From: Candidatus Aegiribacteria sp. | Lineage (GTDB): Bacteria; Fermentibacterota; Fermentibacteria; Fermentibacterales; JCC-6 | NCBI GenBank assembly: GCA_023138735.1 | Contig: JAGLOY010000046.1 | Span: forward strand, 1 to 64,000 | Direction of reading: 5' to 3' | Length of the DNA: 64,000 bases | Shown: in pieces, positions 58,037 through 64,000 of the stretch | Position numbering within the stretch: position 1 is the stretch's first letter | How the letters are laid out: each line of letters begins with the position of its first letter | The notes under the pieces: model-generated | Seen by the model: the letters and a program-made list of their open reading frames with translations, nothing else | Told to the model about the DNA's origin: nothing | Database searches by the model: none | Program-made: the position numbers and the translations under genes

Positions 58037-58962
58037 CTTGTGCCGGTTGAACCAGTTGTACTGGTGAACAGGTCGGTGAAATCAAGACCCGTTCCGTTAA
58101 TCATCAGCCCCCATTCCTTAGCAGTGTTCTCTCCTCCGAGTCTGTAGAAAACTTCCGCCGTAAGGTCAAGGGTTGCATTGTTCAGCGAGAAGCCTGCCCG
58201 GAGATCCTGATAGCTGAATCCGCTGCCGATCTGCTCAGACCAGATCCCATCTATCCTGGCCTCAGTCTCGCCTCTTGTAGCTACTTCCCCTCCAAGTCTC
58301 AGGCTCAGTTCGGGATTGACCGGCAGAACGAAAAATCCCGAGAGCCGTAATTCGACCGGTGGCTTTGTTTCTGCCGAATCTCTTCTTTCGGTATGCAGCC
58401 TATCCCAGGCCGAGAGGTAGTATCTGAGCCCGGCGGTGGCCTCGATTTCGATGCCTGAACCACTTGAAAGGGGGCTTACTATGGTCATGGCTCCGTCAAA
58501 GGCGAAATGCCTGTCGCTTTCAGAGTAGTCTCCTGACTCGAGAGCCCCTTTAAGTGGAATTCTTATGGCTCCTCTTGCAAAGATCCTTGGTTCTCTTGTA
58601 AGCCATCCGTCGAGGGAAATCCATGGGTCGGCAATACCGAGACCGTTGGATCCCCCGGATCCCTGCAGCTGAAGGAAGCCGGGGATGATCACCGATAGAG
58701 TATGGCTGTTCGTCAGCCCGTATCGGCCCAGGAACTGGAATCTGATAACACCGAGGCTGGTGCTGTATTCATATTCCTCGCTGCTGCCAAGGGAATCTGT
58801 CCGCCAGTACGAGCTTGCCCCGAAATAACCAAAGGCAACGTCACCTTTCATCTGCATGGATTGGAGGGCTTCTGTAAGATTGTCGTAATAAAGAGGGTCG
58901 TACGAGAGAGCACTGCCACAGGCAATAAGAATAACAGCAATCAAGATTCGGCATCCAGACAT
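58033..58962 (-). CDS. Outer-membrane beta-barrel-like protein
   Basis: A 309-residue exported protein with signal peptide MSGCRILIAVILIACGSALS and a mature part made of alternating strands (IRFQFLGRYGLT, HTLSVIIPGFLQL, ARGAIRIPLKGAL, LRLSGFFVLPVNPELSLRLGG), typical of transporter-like outer-membrane barrels of the DUF3187/TraF-like kind. It does not end in Phe. ATG 58962 follows AAAGGACTC and yields the signal peptide; an in-frame start at 59034 adds 24 residues without support. It heads the five-gene unit barrel - Cys/His protein - rnd - nth - cyclase. The substrate or role is unknown. Confidence 0.75.
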   Translation of the reverse strand: MSGCRILIAVILIACGSALSYDPLYYDNLTEALQSMQMKGDVAFGYFGASSYWRTDSLGSSEEYEYSTSLGVIRFQFLGRYGLTNSHTLSVIIPGFLQLQGSGGSNGLGIADPWISLDGWLTREPRIFARGAIRIPLKGALESGDYSESDRHFAFDGAMTIVSPLSSGSGIEIEATAGLRYYLSAWDRLHTERRDSAETKPPVELRLSGFFVLPVNPELSLRLGGEVATRGETEARIDGIWSEQIGSGFSYQDLRAGFSLNNATLDLTAEVFYRLGGENTAKEWGLMINGTGLDFTDLFTSTTGSTGTR

Positions 58963-59027
58963 GGGAAGAGTCCTTTCTTCGAGTAATTCTATTGCTATAG
59001 AAAGCAAATAGCATTCTTTAGCAACAG

Positions 59028-59056
59028 TTGACATATACAGCTAATGCTTTTCTAAT
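59028..59056 (+). promoter_or_regulatory. Sigma-70-type promoter for the OmpA-like gene
   Basis: TTGACA at 59028-59033, a 17-nt spacer and TCTAAT at 59051-59056, about 55 nt before the OmpA-like start. This is the best consensus promoter in the window and fits an abundant envelope protein. Confidence 0.72.
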
Positions 59057-59110
59057 AGCATAATTGTCTTTGCGCAAGTCATAACCAGTGTTGTACGAAA
59101 GGAAGGTACA

Positions 59111-61114
59111 ATGAAAAACAGAGGTTTAATACTGATCCTGACGCTTCTACTTGCGGCGGGATCCGCATTTTCTATGCCCTCGATCATGGGGTTTAGAGGA
59201 GTGAATAGAGTTCTTGATGCCAGAACCATCGGTTCCAACCAGATGGCATTCGGGCTCGTAGGAAGATACTGGAGCAGTGCGGACAAGTACGACGATCTTC
59301 ATTATCGCTCGGTTGGAAGCACATCAGATACTATCCTGAGCGTAGAGGATTCCGAGCATCTGTCTCAGGGATACTTCACCCTTGATTACGGTCTTACTAA
59401 CTTCCTGGAAATTGCCGCTAGAATCAGCTACGTCGGCACTTATTACGAATTTGACCTTACACCTCCAAGAAATGAATCCATAGGCCAGTGGGACGGCGTC
59501 CACGGCATGGGTGATATCATGCTTGGTTACAAGGCCGGTTTCACACCTACGCCATCCACTGAACTTCTCTGGCTCGGACTGGCCAACTACTTCATGTTTG
59601 CTCCCTCGAGCAACCAGACCGTTGAGTGTGAGGAGTACGACGGCAGATTCGACGACCTTACTCCCATGTTTACAATGCGTCAGCCCAGTCTTTCAACCGG
59701 ACATACAACCCTGGGCGTTGACGGACTGGTTTCCCTGGATATGGCTAATGTCTGGCCGGGAACCCCGCTTAGATTGCATGTTAACGTCGGTTACTCCATG
59801 TACAAGCAGACAATAGCATTCAATGATTACAGGCTTCAGTTCGACAGTACCGGACACAGGTCACGGGCTGATGAAGTTCTTGTAACCTCCGCTATTGATG
59901 ATAACGCACTGGATTTCGGGATTGCTCTTGAATTCCCGACGAAGTTCGCGGTCATCTATACAGAGTATTCTCTCAAGAAGTACCTGGACAGAGATTCTTT
60001 CAACCATGTAGCTTACTTCACACCGGGAATCCGTGTATTCTCCGGCGGTGGAGTCATCATGGATTTCTGCTTCAACATGGGTCTTACTTCCTTTGATCCG
60101 GAGTTTTTTGACTTCGGTCATGGTCTTTACCAGAGCGGAAGCGTAGACATTGAGGATAGAGATCAGAGAGCTCCCCTTCCCGATGGTGGAACTCAGGACT
60201 GGGGTGTCTCCGGAAGCATAGCTTTCTCAAGCGATCTGCTTATCAGAGAGCCTGTAACGACTGGAACCATATCCGGTATGATCACAGACGCAGAATCGGG
60301 AGACGCTGTTGAGGCCACTGTTTCCTTCCCGGGAACCACAGCGGCTTCAGCTATCTCCGATCCTGTAACAGGATTCTATTCCGCTACCATTACTGCGGGA
60401 AGTATTCCTGTAACGGTAGCAGCCATCGGCTACAAGGCCGCATCGGCTACAGTGGTTCTTGAAGCGGAACAGGATGTTGTTCTGGACTTCGCTCTTGAAG
60501 AGCAGGCAGGCCTTGGCCAGCTTGCAGGTACCGTAACAGAATTCGAGAACGGCGATCCTCTGCAAGCAATCATTACAGTAGAGCTTGAGGATACTACAAT
60601 CACGTTCGAATCCACCGAAGACGGTATCTTCCTCTTTGATGTTCCCGAAGGAACCTGGACTGTCAAGGCAGATGCAGACGAGTACAAATTTGCTACTGAC
60701 ATTGTTGTCATTGAAGCAGACCAGACAACAATAGTAGACTTTGTCCTTAAGCCCGAGCTTGTAACCGGACAGGTTATCTCCTTCGATAACATCTACTTCG
60801 ACAGCGGCAGCGCAAACATCAAGCCCGAATCCTACTATATCCTGGACAACATGGTTGAGATACTCAACGCCAACCCTGAAGCCCTGGTTCAGGTAGCAGG
60901 ACACACTGATTCGGACGGCAGCACAAGCTACAACCAGACCCTCAGCGAGCAGAGGGCAGCTTCGGTGTTCAATTTCCTTGTACAGCGGGGCGTACCTGCG
61001 CGCATGCTGACCACAATGGGATTTGGAGAAGCTCAGCCGGTAGTTCCCAATACTTCCGCATCGAACAAAGCGATGAACAGAAGGATTGAGTTCACGGTCC
61101 TCTCCAATAGATAG
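59111..61114 (+). CDS. OmpA-family protein with barrel and carboxypeptidase-like repeats
   Basis: A 667-residue exported protein. After the signal peptide, about 370 residues look like a beta-barrel (LTNFLEIAARISYVG, LRLHVNVGYSMY, GGGVIMDFCFNMG). Two carboxypeptidase regulatory-like domains follow (GTISGMITDAESGDAVEATV and GQLAGTVTEFENGDPLQAII), then a C-terminal OmpA peptidoglycan-binding domain (FDNIYFDSGSANIKPES, VAGHTDSDGS, LSEQRAASVFNFL, NRRIEFTV). The protein would anchor the outer membrane to the wall. It has its own strong promoter and a terminator hairpin. The fusion of barrel, CarboxypepD_reg-like modules and OmpA is uncommon but known from Bacteroidota-like lineages. Confidence 0.92.
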   Translation: MKNRGLILILTLLLAAGSAFSMPSIMGFRGVNRVLDARTIGSNQMAFGLVGRYWSSADKYDDLHYRSVGSTSDTILSVEDSEHLSQGYFTLDYGLTNFLEIAARISYVGTYYEFDLTPPRNESIGQWDGVHGMGDIMLGYKAGFTPTPSTELLWLGLANYFMFAPSSNQTVECEEYDGRFDDLTPMFTMRQPSLSTGHTTLGVDGLVSLDMANVWPGTPLRLHVNVGYSMYKQTIAFNDYRLQFDSTGHRSRADEVLVTSAIDDNALDFGIALEFPTKFAVIYTEYSLKKYLDRDSFNHVAYFTPGIRVFSGGGVIMDFCFNMGLTSFDPEFFDFGHGLYQSGSVDIEDRDQRAPLPDGGTQDWGVSGSIAFSSDLLIREPVTTGTISGMITDAESGDAVEATVSFPGTTAASAISDPVTGFYSATITAGSIPVTVAAIGYKAASATVVLEAEQDVVLDFALEEQAGLGQLAGTVTEFENGDPLQAIITVELEDTTITFESTEDGIFLFDVPEGTWTVKADADEYKFATDIVVIEADQTTIVDFVLKPELVTGQVISFDNIYFDSGSANIKPESYYILDNMVEILNANPEALVQVAGHTDSDGSTSYNQTLSEQRAASVFNFLVQRGVPARMLTTMGFGEAQPVVPNTSASNKAMNRRIEFTVLSNR

Positions 61115-61129
61115 TGTTCTAAAAGAATG

Positions 61130-61152
61130 GGGGGCGGTTCATCCGCCCCCTT
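61130..61152 (+). terminator. Terminator after the OmpA-like gene
   Basis: A perfect 8-bp stem (GGGGGCGG with CCGCCCCC) and TTCAT loop, 15 nt past the stop, followed by TT only. It may be bidirectional, since the convergent gene ends at 61184. Confidence 0.7.
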
Positions 61153-61183
61153 CAACTCCTCATATCGACTTTATCAGAACTCT

Positions 61184-61645
61184 CTAGAAATCATCATTCT
61201 TGATTCTTTTGACACCGGTTGCCAGCGAACTTACATTGAAAAGCTTCCAGATACCATCGTTGTTCTTCCTGAGGTGTACCGGTGTGGGCATGTCCTTTCC
61301 GCCGCTCTGGATGAATATCTTCGATTCCTGTTCGCCTCTGTTTGAATTTGCGAGTATCTCCATAGGGTGGTCGTAATCGCAGCGGTAGCTGTTCTCCGGC
61401 GTTCCGCCCAGGTAGGATTTCGCGCTGTTACCGCCGTCATTGCAGAAATACTCCAGAAAAGCATCTCTGCCTGGAGATCCGTCCTGGCGCAGGTACTGCT
61501 CCGGGAGGGTAAGTACGATCATCCTGCTGCCCTCTTCAGGGTTATCAAGATATTCGATAACACCTATCAGAAATGCTCTGATAGCTCCAAGCTCTGATTT
61601 GCTCCATTCCTGTTCCCAATTCTCACTGAATTTCTGATAGTCCAC
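61184..61645 (-). CDS. Conserved-looking soluble protein, function unknown
   Basis: A 153-residue soluble protein with no signal peptide. It starts VDYQKFSENWEQEWSKSELG, has AIRAFLIGVIEYLDN and LTLPEQYLRQDG in the middle and ends VHLRKNNDGIWKLFNVSSLA, whose last strand (DGxWKLFNVSSL) is the usual end of NTF2-like folds. It may be a small binding protein. GTG 61645 is chosen because AGGGAGGAAAT lies directly upstream; a longer frame to 61753 would begin in the promoter region and carry a hydrophobic, unlikely N terminus. It is divergent from the slipin gene. Confidence 0.72.
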   Translation of the reverse strand: MDYQKFSENWEQEWSKSELGAIRAFLIGVIEYLDNPEEGSRMIVLTLPEQYLRQDGSPGRDAFLEYFCNDGGNSAKSYLGGTPENSYRCDYDHPMEILANSNRGEQESKIFIQSGGKDMPTPVHLRKNNDGIWKLFNVSSLATGVKRIKNDDF

Positions 61646-61681
61646 ATTTCCTCCCTGTGAGAGTTTATCCTGCAAAGAATT

Positions 61682-61711
61682 ACAATACTCAGAAACATAG
61701 GATACCGTCAA
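61682..61711 (-). promoter_or_regulatory. Candidate promoter for the unknown soluble protein gene
   Basis: On the minus strand TTGACG (61711-61706), an 18-nt spacer and TATTGT (61687-61682), about 40 nt before the GTG start. It lies back to back with the slipin promoter. Confidence 0.45.
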
Positions 61712-61741
61712 ATCAAACAGAACCGAAAAGGATACTGTCAA

Positions 61742-61770
61742 TTGACATGACATTTTTCCGCTGATAGTAT
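61742..61770 (+). promoter_or_regulatory. Promoter for the slipin gene
   Basis: TTGACA at 61742-61747, a 17-nt spacer and TAGTAT at 61765-61770, 45 nt before the slipin start. The -35 box is half of the palindrome TGTCAATTGACA (61737-61748). Confidence 0.62.
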
Positions 61771-61815
61771 AAAACAGCGACAGGTTATAATTGAAACAGC
61801 ATCGGGAGGGGAAAC

Positions 61816-62733
61816 ATGTTCAGGCGAAATCCGGTTCAGAACTTCATTAGAAATCTTGTAAGGCTAGTTATTCTCGTACCACTGTGGTTGCTGCTGGTCT
61901 GGTCCGACATTGCCAAATTTGAATCCATGTACATCTGGATAGCCATAAAAACCATTGCACTGCTCTGGTTTGCCAACGTGTTCGCGAAGATGTTCTTCAT
62001 CATTCCGCAGTGGCAGAGAATAGTACTTCTAAGGCTGGGAAGATCTGTGGGAGCCAGGGGCCCCGGGGTCATCATCGTACCGCCTTTCATATACTCTCTT
62101 GCCAGGACAATAGATATCAGGATAACCACTTACGAGGTAAAGGCAACAAAAACACTCACCAAGGATAACATTCCCATTGATGTTACCGCTGCAGTCGAAC
62201 TGGAAGTAGAGAACCCGGAACGAGCCGCAATTGAGGTCCAGAATTACTGGAAAACCACTGAATGGGCATCCATGGAAGCTCTTAAAAGCACGATCGGCAG
62301 GAACGACCTCAGGCCGCTTCTCAGCGAAACGGATCGAATCGCAAGCGATTTAAAAAGCATCATAGACGGCGAAGCTGTCGATTACGGTGTGAACGTCAGA
62401 GCAGTCCGTATAACCGATGTAGGAACACCGCCTTCATTGATCGAGGAGCTTGCAGTTATAGCCCGTGCGGAACGTGCAGCCAAAGCCAAGATAATACAGG
62501 CAGAGGCGGAGAAGACTGTGGCCATATCCCTGAAAGAGGCTTCGGAATTACTTGCCCAGCAGCCCGATGCCATGAAGCTGCGGCAGATACAGGCCCTTCT
62601 TGATATCTCGAAGGAAGAGAGTTCCATGGTTATCATATACCCCATGGACAGCCTGACGGGCAAGCAGATTGCCTCTGCGACTGCGGGTAACCAGACTGGT
62701 ATGGACAGAAGCATTTCAACTGCTCAGTTCTAG
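61816..62733 (+). CDS. Slipin / stomatin-like SPFH membrane protein
   Basis: A 305-residue protein with two hydrophobic stretches (about residues 15-30 and 36-65) and an SPFH domain: IPQWQRIVLLRLGRSVGARGPG, then VPPFIYSLARTIDIRITTYEV, DNIPIDVTAAVELEV, and AVRITDVGTPPSLIEEL. The C-terminal helix RAERAAKAKIIQAEAEKTVA is typical of stomatins. Slipins form membrane-associated oligomers and usually sit next to an NfeD-type partner, which is missing here. The ATG follows GGGAGGGGAAAC. This is the third SPFH protein of the window after HflK and HflC. Confidence 0.92.
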   Translation: MFRRNPVQNFIRNLVRLVILVPLWLLLVWSDIAKFESMYIWIAIKTIALLWFANVFAKMFFIIPQWQRIVLLRLGRSVGARGPGVIIVPPFIYSLARTIDIRITTYEVKATKTLTKDNIPIDVTAAVELEVENPERAAIEVQNYWKTTEWASMEALKSTIGRNDLRPLLSETDRIASDLKSIIDGEAVDYGVNVRAVRITDVGTPPSLIEELAVIARAERAAKAKIIQAEAEKTVAISLKEASELLAQQPDAMKLRQIQALLDISKEESSMVIIYPMDSLTGKQIASATAGNQTGMDRSISTAQF

Positions 62734-62766
62734 TGCAGGGAGACTAAAAGAAGATCAGGAGGGTAG

Positions 62767-63192
62767 CTACTCCTCTACTGAAGGGCTGATGCCTGTTTTC
62801 TTCCACTGAAGGAATTGCTGAATTATCTTCCGGTGGTCAAAGGCAATAACATCTGGAAGATCGTACGGAGAGAAAGCAACAGCTTTCTCGGCATCATCCC
62901 CGCCTTCGGGACAGCCGTCGGCTTTGCAGTAGTACACTACACTCACAGTGTCTCCTCTGGGGTCTCTCCAGGGCTTTGAGTAGACATGAAAAATGCTTAC
63001 CACATCTATGTCCAGGGAGGTTTCCTCCCTGGCTTCCCTTCGTACCGCCTCGGCCAGGCTTTCCCCCGGATCTACAAACCCCCCGGGAATAGCCCATCCC
63101 GGAGGAGGGTACCTGCGCTTGATCAGTACTATGTTCCCATCAGTTAGTTCGATTATCGCGTCGACTGTAATAAGCGGTGTTAAGGGTCTCAT
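62767..63192 (-). CDS. NUDIX hydrolase
   Basis: A 141-residue single-domain NUDIX enzyme. The box is GGFVDPGESLAEAVRREARE followed by ETSLDID, an exact Gx5Ex7REUxEExGU-type match apart from the usual variation at the last Gly. The N terminus (TVDAIIELTDGNIVLIKRRYPPPGWAIPGG) resembles ADP-ribose pyrophosphatase-like members. Substrate preference cannot be told; ADP-ribose or a nucleotide sugar is likely. The ATG has GGAGACAGG upstream. Confidence 0.93.
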   Translation of the reverse strand: MRPLTPLITVDAIIELTDGNIVLIKRRYPPPGWAIPGGFVDPGESLAEAVRREAREETSLDIDVVSIFHVYSKPWRDPRGDTVSVVYYCKADGCPEGGDDAEKAVAFSPYDLPDVIAFDHRKIIQQFLQWKKTGISPSVEE

Positions 63193-63285
63193 CCTGTCTC
63201 CATTTGTTACGTTTGGAACAATCAGTGTATATTACCGTATATATACGATGCAGACCGATGGAGAACACCTCTTGAAAGGACAGAA

Positions 63286-63744
63286 ATGAAGAAGTATCTG
63301 ATAGTACTTATGATCGCGGGCCTTATCACGGGGGCCTGCGGTAATTCTGAGAGCGCTTCCGATGAAACACCCGGGGGGCAGCCGGTAGAAACGACTGGAG
63401 AACTTACCTGGTTCGAAGATGATTTTGATGCCGCCAGTGCTGAAGCAGCCGCATCGGGAAAACTGTTGCTCATTGATATGTATGCAGACTGGTGCGGTCC
63501 CTGCGTAACCCTTGGAGAAGAGTATTTTACAAGCGAGGAGATGCGGCCGGTTCTTTCGAACTTCGTTCTTCTGAGGCTTGATGTAGATAATCCTGTTGTT
63601 GCCCCTTACGCCCAGCAGTACAATGTATCGGCAATTCCATGTGTGGTAATAACCGAGGCCGACGGCACGGAAATCGACAGAATAGTCGGTACCACACCTA
63701 CAATAGGGGAATATGTAACCGCTCTTGAAGCAATTATTCAGTAG
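63286..63744 (+). CDS. Thioredoxin-fold lipoprotein
   Basis: A 152-residue lipoprotein with lipobox ITGAC and a thioredoxin-like domain with the active site WCGPC at about residue 69-73 and the cis-Pro in SAIPCVVI. LLLIDMYADWCGPCVTL and LRLDVDNPVVAPYAQQYNV resemble the DsbD C-terminal/thioredoxin_7 kind. It probably reduces or isomerises disulfides on exported proteins. The extra Cys after the cis-Pro (IPC) is uncommon. The ATG has AAAGGACAGAA upstream. A strong terminator follows. Confidence 0.9.
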   Translation: MKKYLIVLMIAGLITGACGNSESASDETPGGQPVETTGELTWFEDDFDAASAEAAASGKLLLIDMYADWCGPCVTLGEEYFTSEEMRPVLSNFVLLRLDVDNPVVAPYAQQYNVSAIPCVVITEADGTEIDRIVGTTPTIGEYVTALEAIIQ

Positions 63745-63771
63745 CCCACAGGGAATTCTTTCGATGAAAAT

Positions 63772-63800
63772 GCGGGGAGTTTCAACACTCCCCGCTTATC
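63772..63800 (+). terminator. Intrinsic terminator after the thioredoxin-fold gene
   Basis: A perfect 9-bp stem (GCGGGGAGT with ACTCCCCGC) with a TTCAAC loop, 27 nt past the stop, then TTATC. Confidence 0.75.
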
Positions 63801-63820
63801 CACAAATTAGCGATTGACAG

Positions 63821-63854
63821 TTACGGAATGTAAACATATGTTTACATTCCGTAA
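63821..63854. repeat. Perfect 34-bp palindrome
   Basis: Bases 63821-63837 (TTACGGAATGTAAACAT) are followed directly by their exact reverse complement at 63838-63854, with no spacer. It lies in the gap between a terminator and the next gene start. Both arms are 17 bp with no mismatch, far beyond chance. Possible roles: dimer-binding operator, transcript hairpin, or a recombination-type site. Confidence 0.9.
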
Positions 63855-63894
63855 GGTATTTCTTTGAAACCTGTTTAATGGTACCAGATTGCTG

Positions 63895-64000
63895 ATGTAC
63901 CATAGAATCATTGCCAATATGATATCGCATGTTCAGTGCAGAAGCATACTCAACAGGATTAGTCAGCCGGACAACTGGTTCGGTCTCTGGTACAACGTGA
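63895..64000 (+). CDS. Start of a probable radical SAM protein (3' end beyond window)
   Basis: An open frame runs from ATG 63895 (or ATG 63919) to the end of the window. The readable product contains VQCRSILNRISQPDNWFGLW followed by YNV, which resembles the N-terminal segment of spore photoproduct lyase-like and related radical SAM proteins, where a similar (K/R)-(T/S)-I-L stretch precedes a NxYxGCxHxCxYC cluster motif. That motif would lie just outside the window. No clear ribosome site is seen for either start. The call is inference from a short segment. Confidence 0.5.
   Translation, partial: MYHRIIANMISHVQCRSILNRISQPDNWFGLWYNV

Noticed and set aside
63236-63247. 12-bp palindrome CGTATATATACG upstream of the thioredoxin-fold gene
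   Set aside because: Short A/T alternation of this kind is common in promoter regions; it may be part of a -10 element and not a distinct site.
1-64000. CRISPR array, transposon, prophage, tRNA or rRNA
   Set aside because: I saw no regular spaced repeats, transposase or integrase motifs, and no intergenic gap with a cloverleaf-type sequence; gaps are short and mostly hold promoters or hairpins.

Overview
The window looks like a chromosomal segment of an uncultivated, probably anaerobic, Gram-negative-type (diderm) bacterium. The diderm call rests on an OmpA-domain protein, several beta-barrel-like exported proteins, many lipoproteins with clear lipoboxes, and a Wza/Wzz-like polysaccharide export pair. 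Anaerobic or microaerobic, sulfide-rich life is suggested by the histidine-type (sulfide-dependent) Thi4 thiazole synthase, a PflA-like radical SAM protein, and the Fe-S enzymes IspG and Nth. Two housekeeping blocks follow orders best known from Firmicutes (phoH-pgpH-ybeY-corC-recO-glyS and rho-rpmE-DUF1385-prfA-prmC), but the envelope genes rule out an ordinary monoderm. A member of one of the candidate phyla around the FCB group is my best guess; this is inference, as no rRNA gene is present.

Layout. 1-4059 (+): the end of a heterodimeric ABC exporter, its partner subunit, and a PflA-like radical SAM protein. 4069-6423 (-): TPP riboswitch followed by thiM-thiE-thi4. 6520-11850 (+): exported proteins of unusual type, namely a secreted protein with about 12 Asp/Gly repeats plus HEAT repeats, two lipoproteins, a beta-lactamase-fold protein without catalytic residues, and a small barrel-like protein. 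11988-15386 (+): argF and a Wza/Wzz-like pair. 15388-21291 (-): eno-ftsB-rsgA and an NtrC/HD-GYP regulator pair. 21316-29774 (+): M23 lipoprotein, NodU-type carbamoyltransferase, sigma-54 activator with a degenerate receiver, hflK-hflC, thioesterase, RmlD-like reductase and a methyltransferase-like protein. 29850-42821 (mostly -): cupin, then an eight-gene block phoH-pgpH-ybeY-corC-recO-glyS-GT2-CAP protein, a lipoprotein/LysM pair, and a degenerate GGDEF protein with a VanZ-like protein. 42988-51564 (+): rho, rpmE, DUF1385, prfA, prmC, ispG, glnA and a beta-propeller lipoprotein. 51561-58962 (mostly -): a large multi-PAS hybrid kinase and a five-gene block ending in rnd, nth and a cyclase-family hydrolase. 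59111-64000: OmpA-like protein, slipin, NUDIX hydrolase, thioredoxin-fold lipoprotein, a perfect 34-bp palindrome and the start of what looks like another radical SAM gene.

Themes. Genes are tightly packed with many 1-4 nt stop/start overlaps, so translational coupling is common. TTG and GTG starts are frequent, and two genes (rsgA and recO) carry family-like sequence upstream of any ATG/GTG/TTG and are best explained by rare ATT starts. Several regulators and enzymes have lost key residues (receiver of the sigma-54 activator, GGDEF protein, beta-lactamase-like protein, one ATP site of the ABC exporter), pointing to repeated use of enzyme folds for non-catalytic roles. I found no CRISPR array, transposase, integrase, tRNA, rRNA or recognisable defence system. 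The strongest candidates for something undescribed are the repeat protein at 6520-9006, the pseudo-beta-lactamase at 10410-11165, and the palindrome at 63821-63854.
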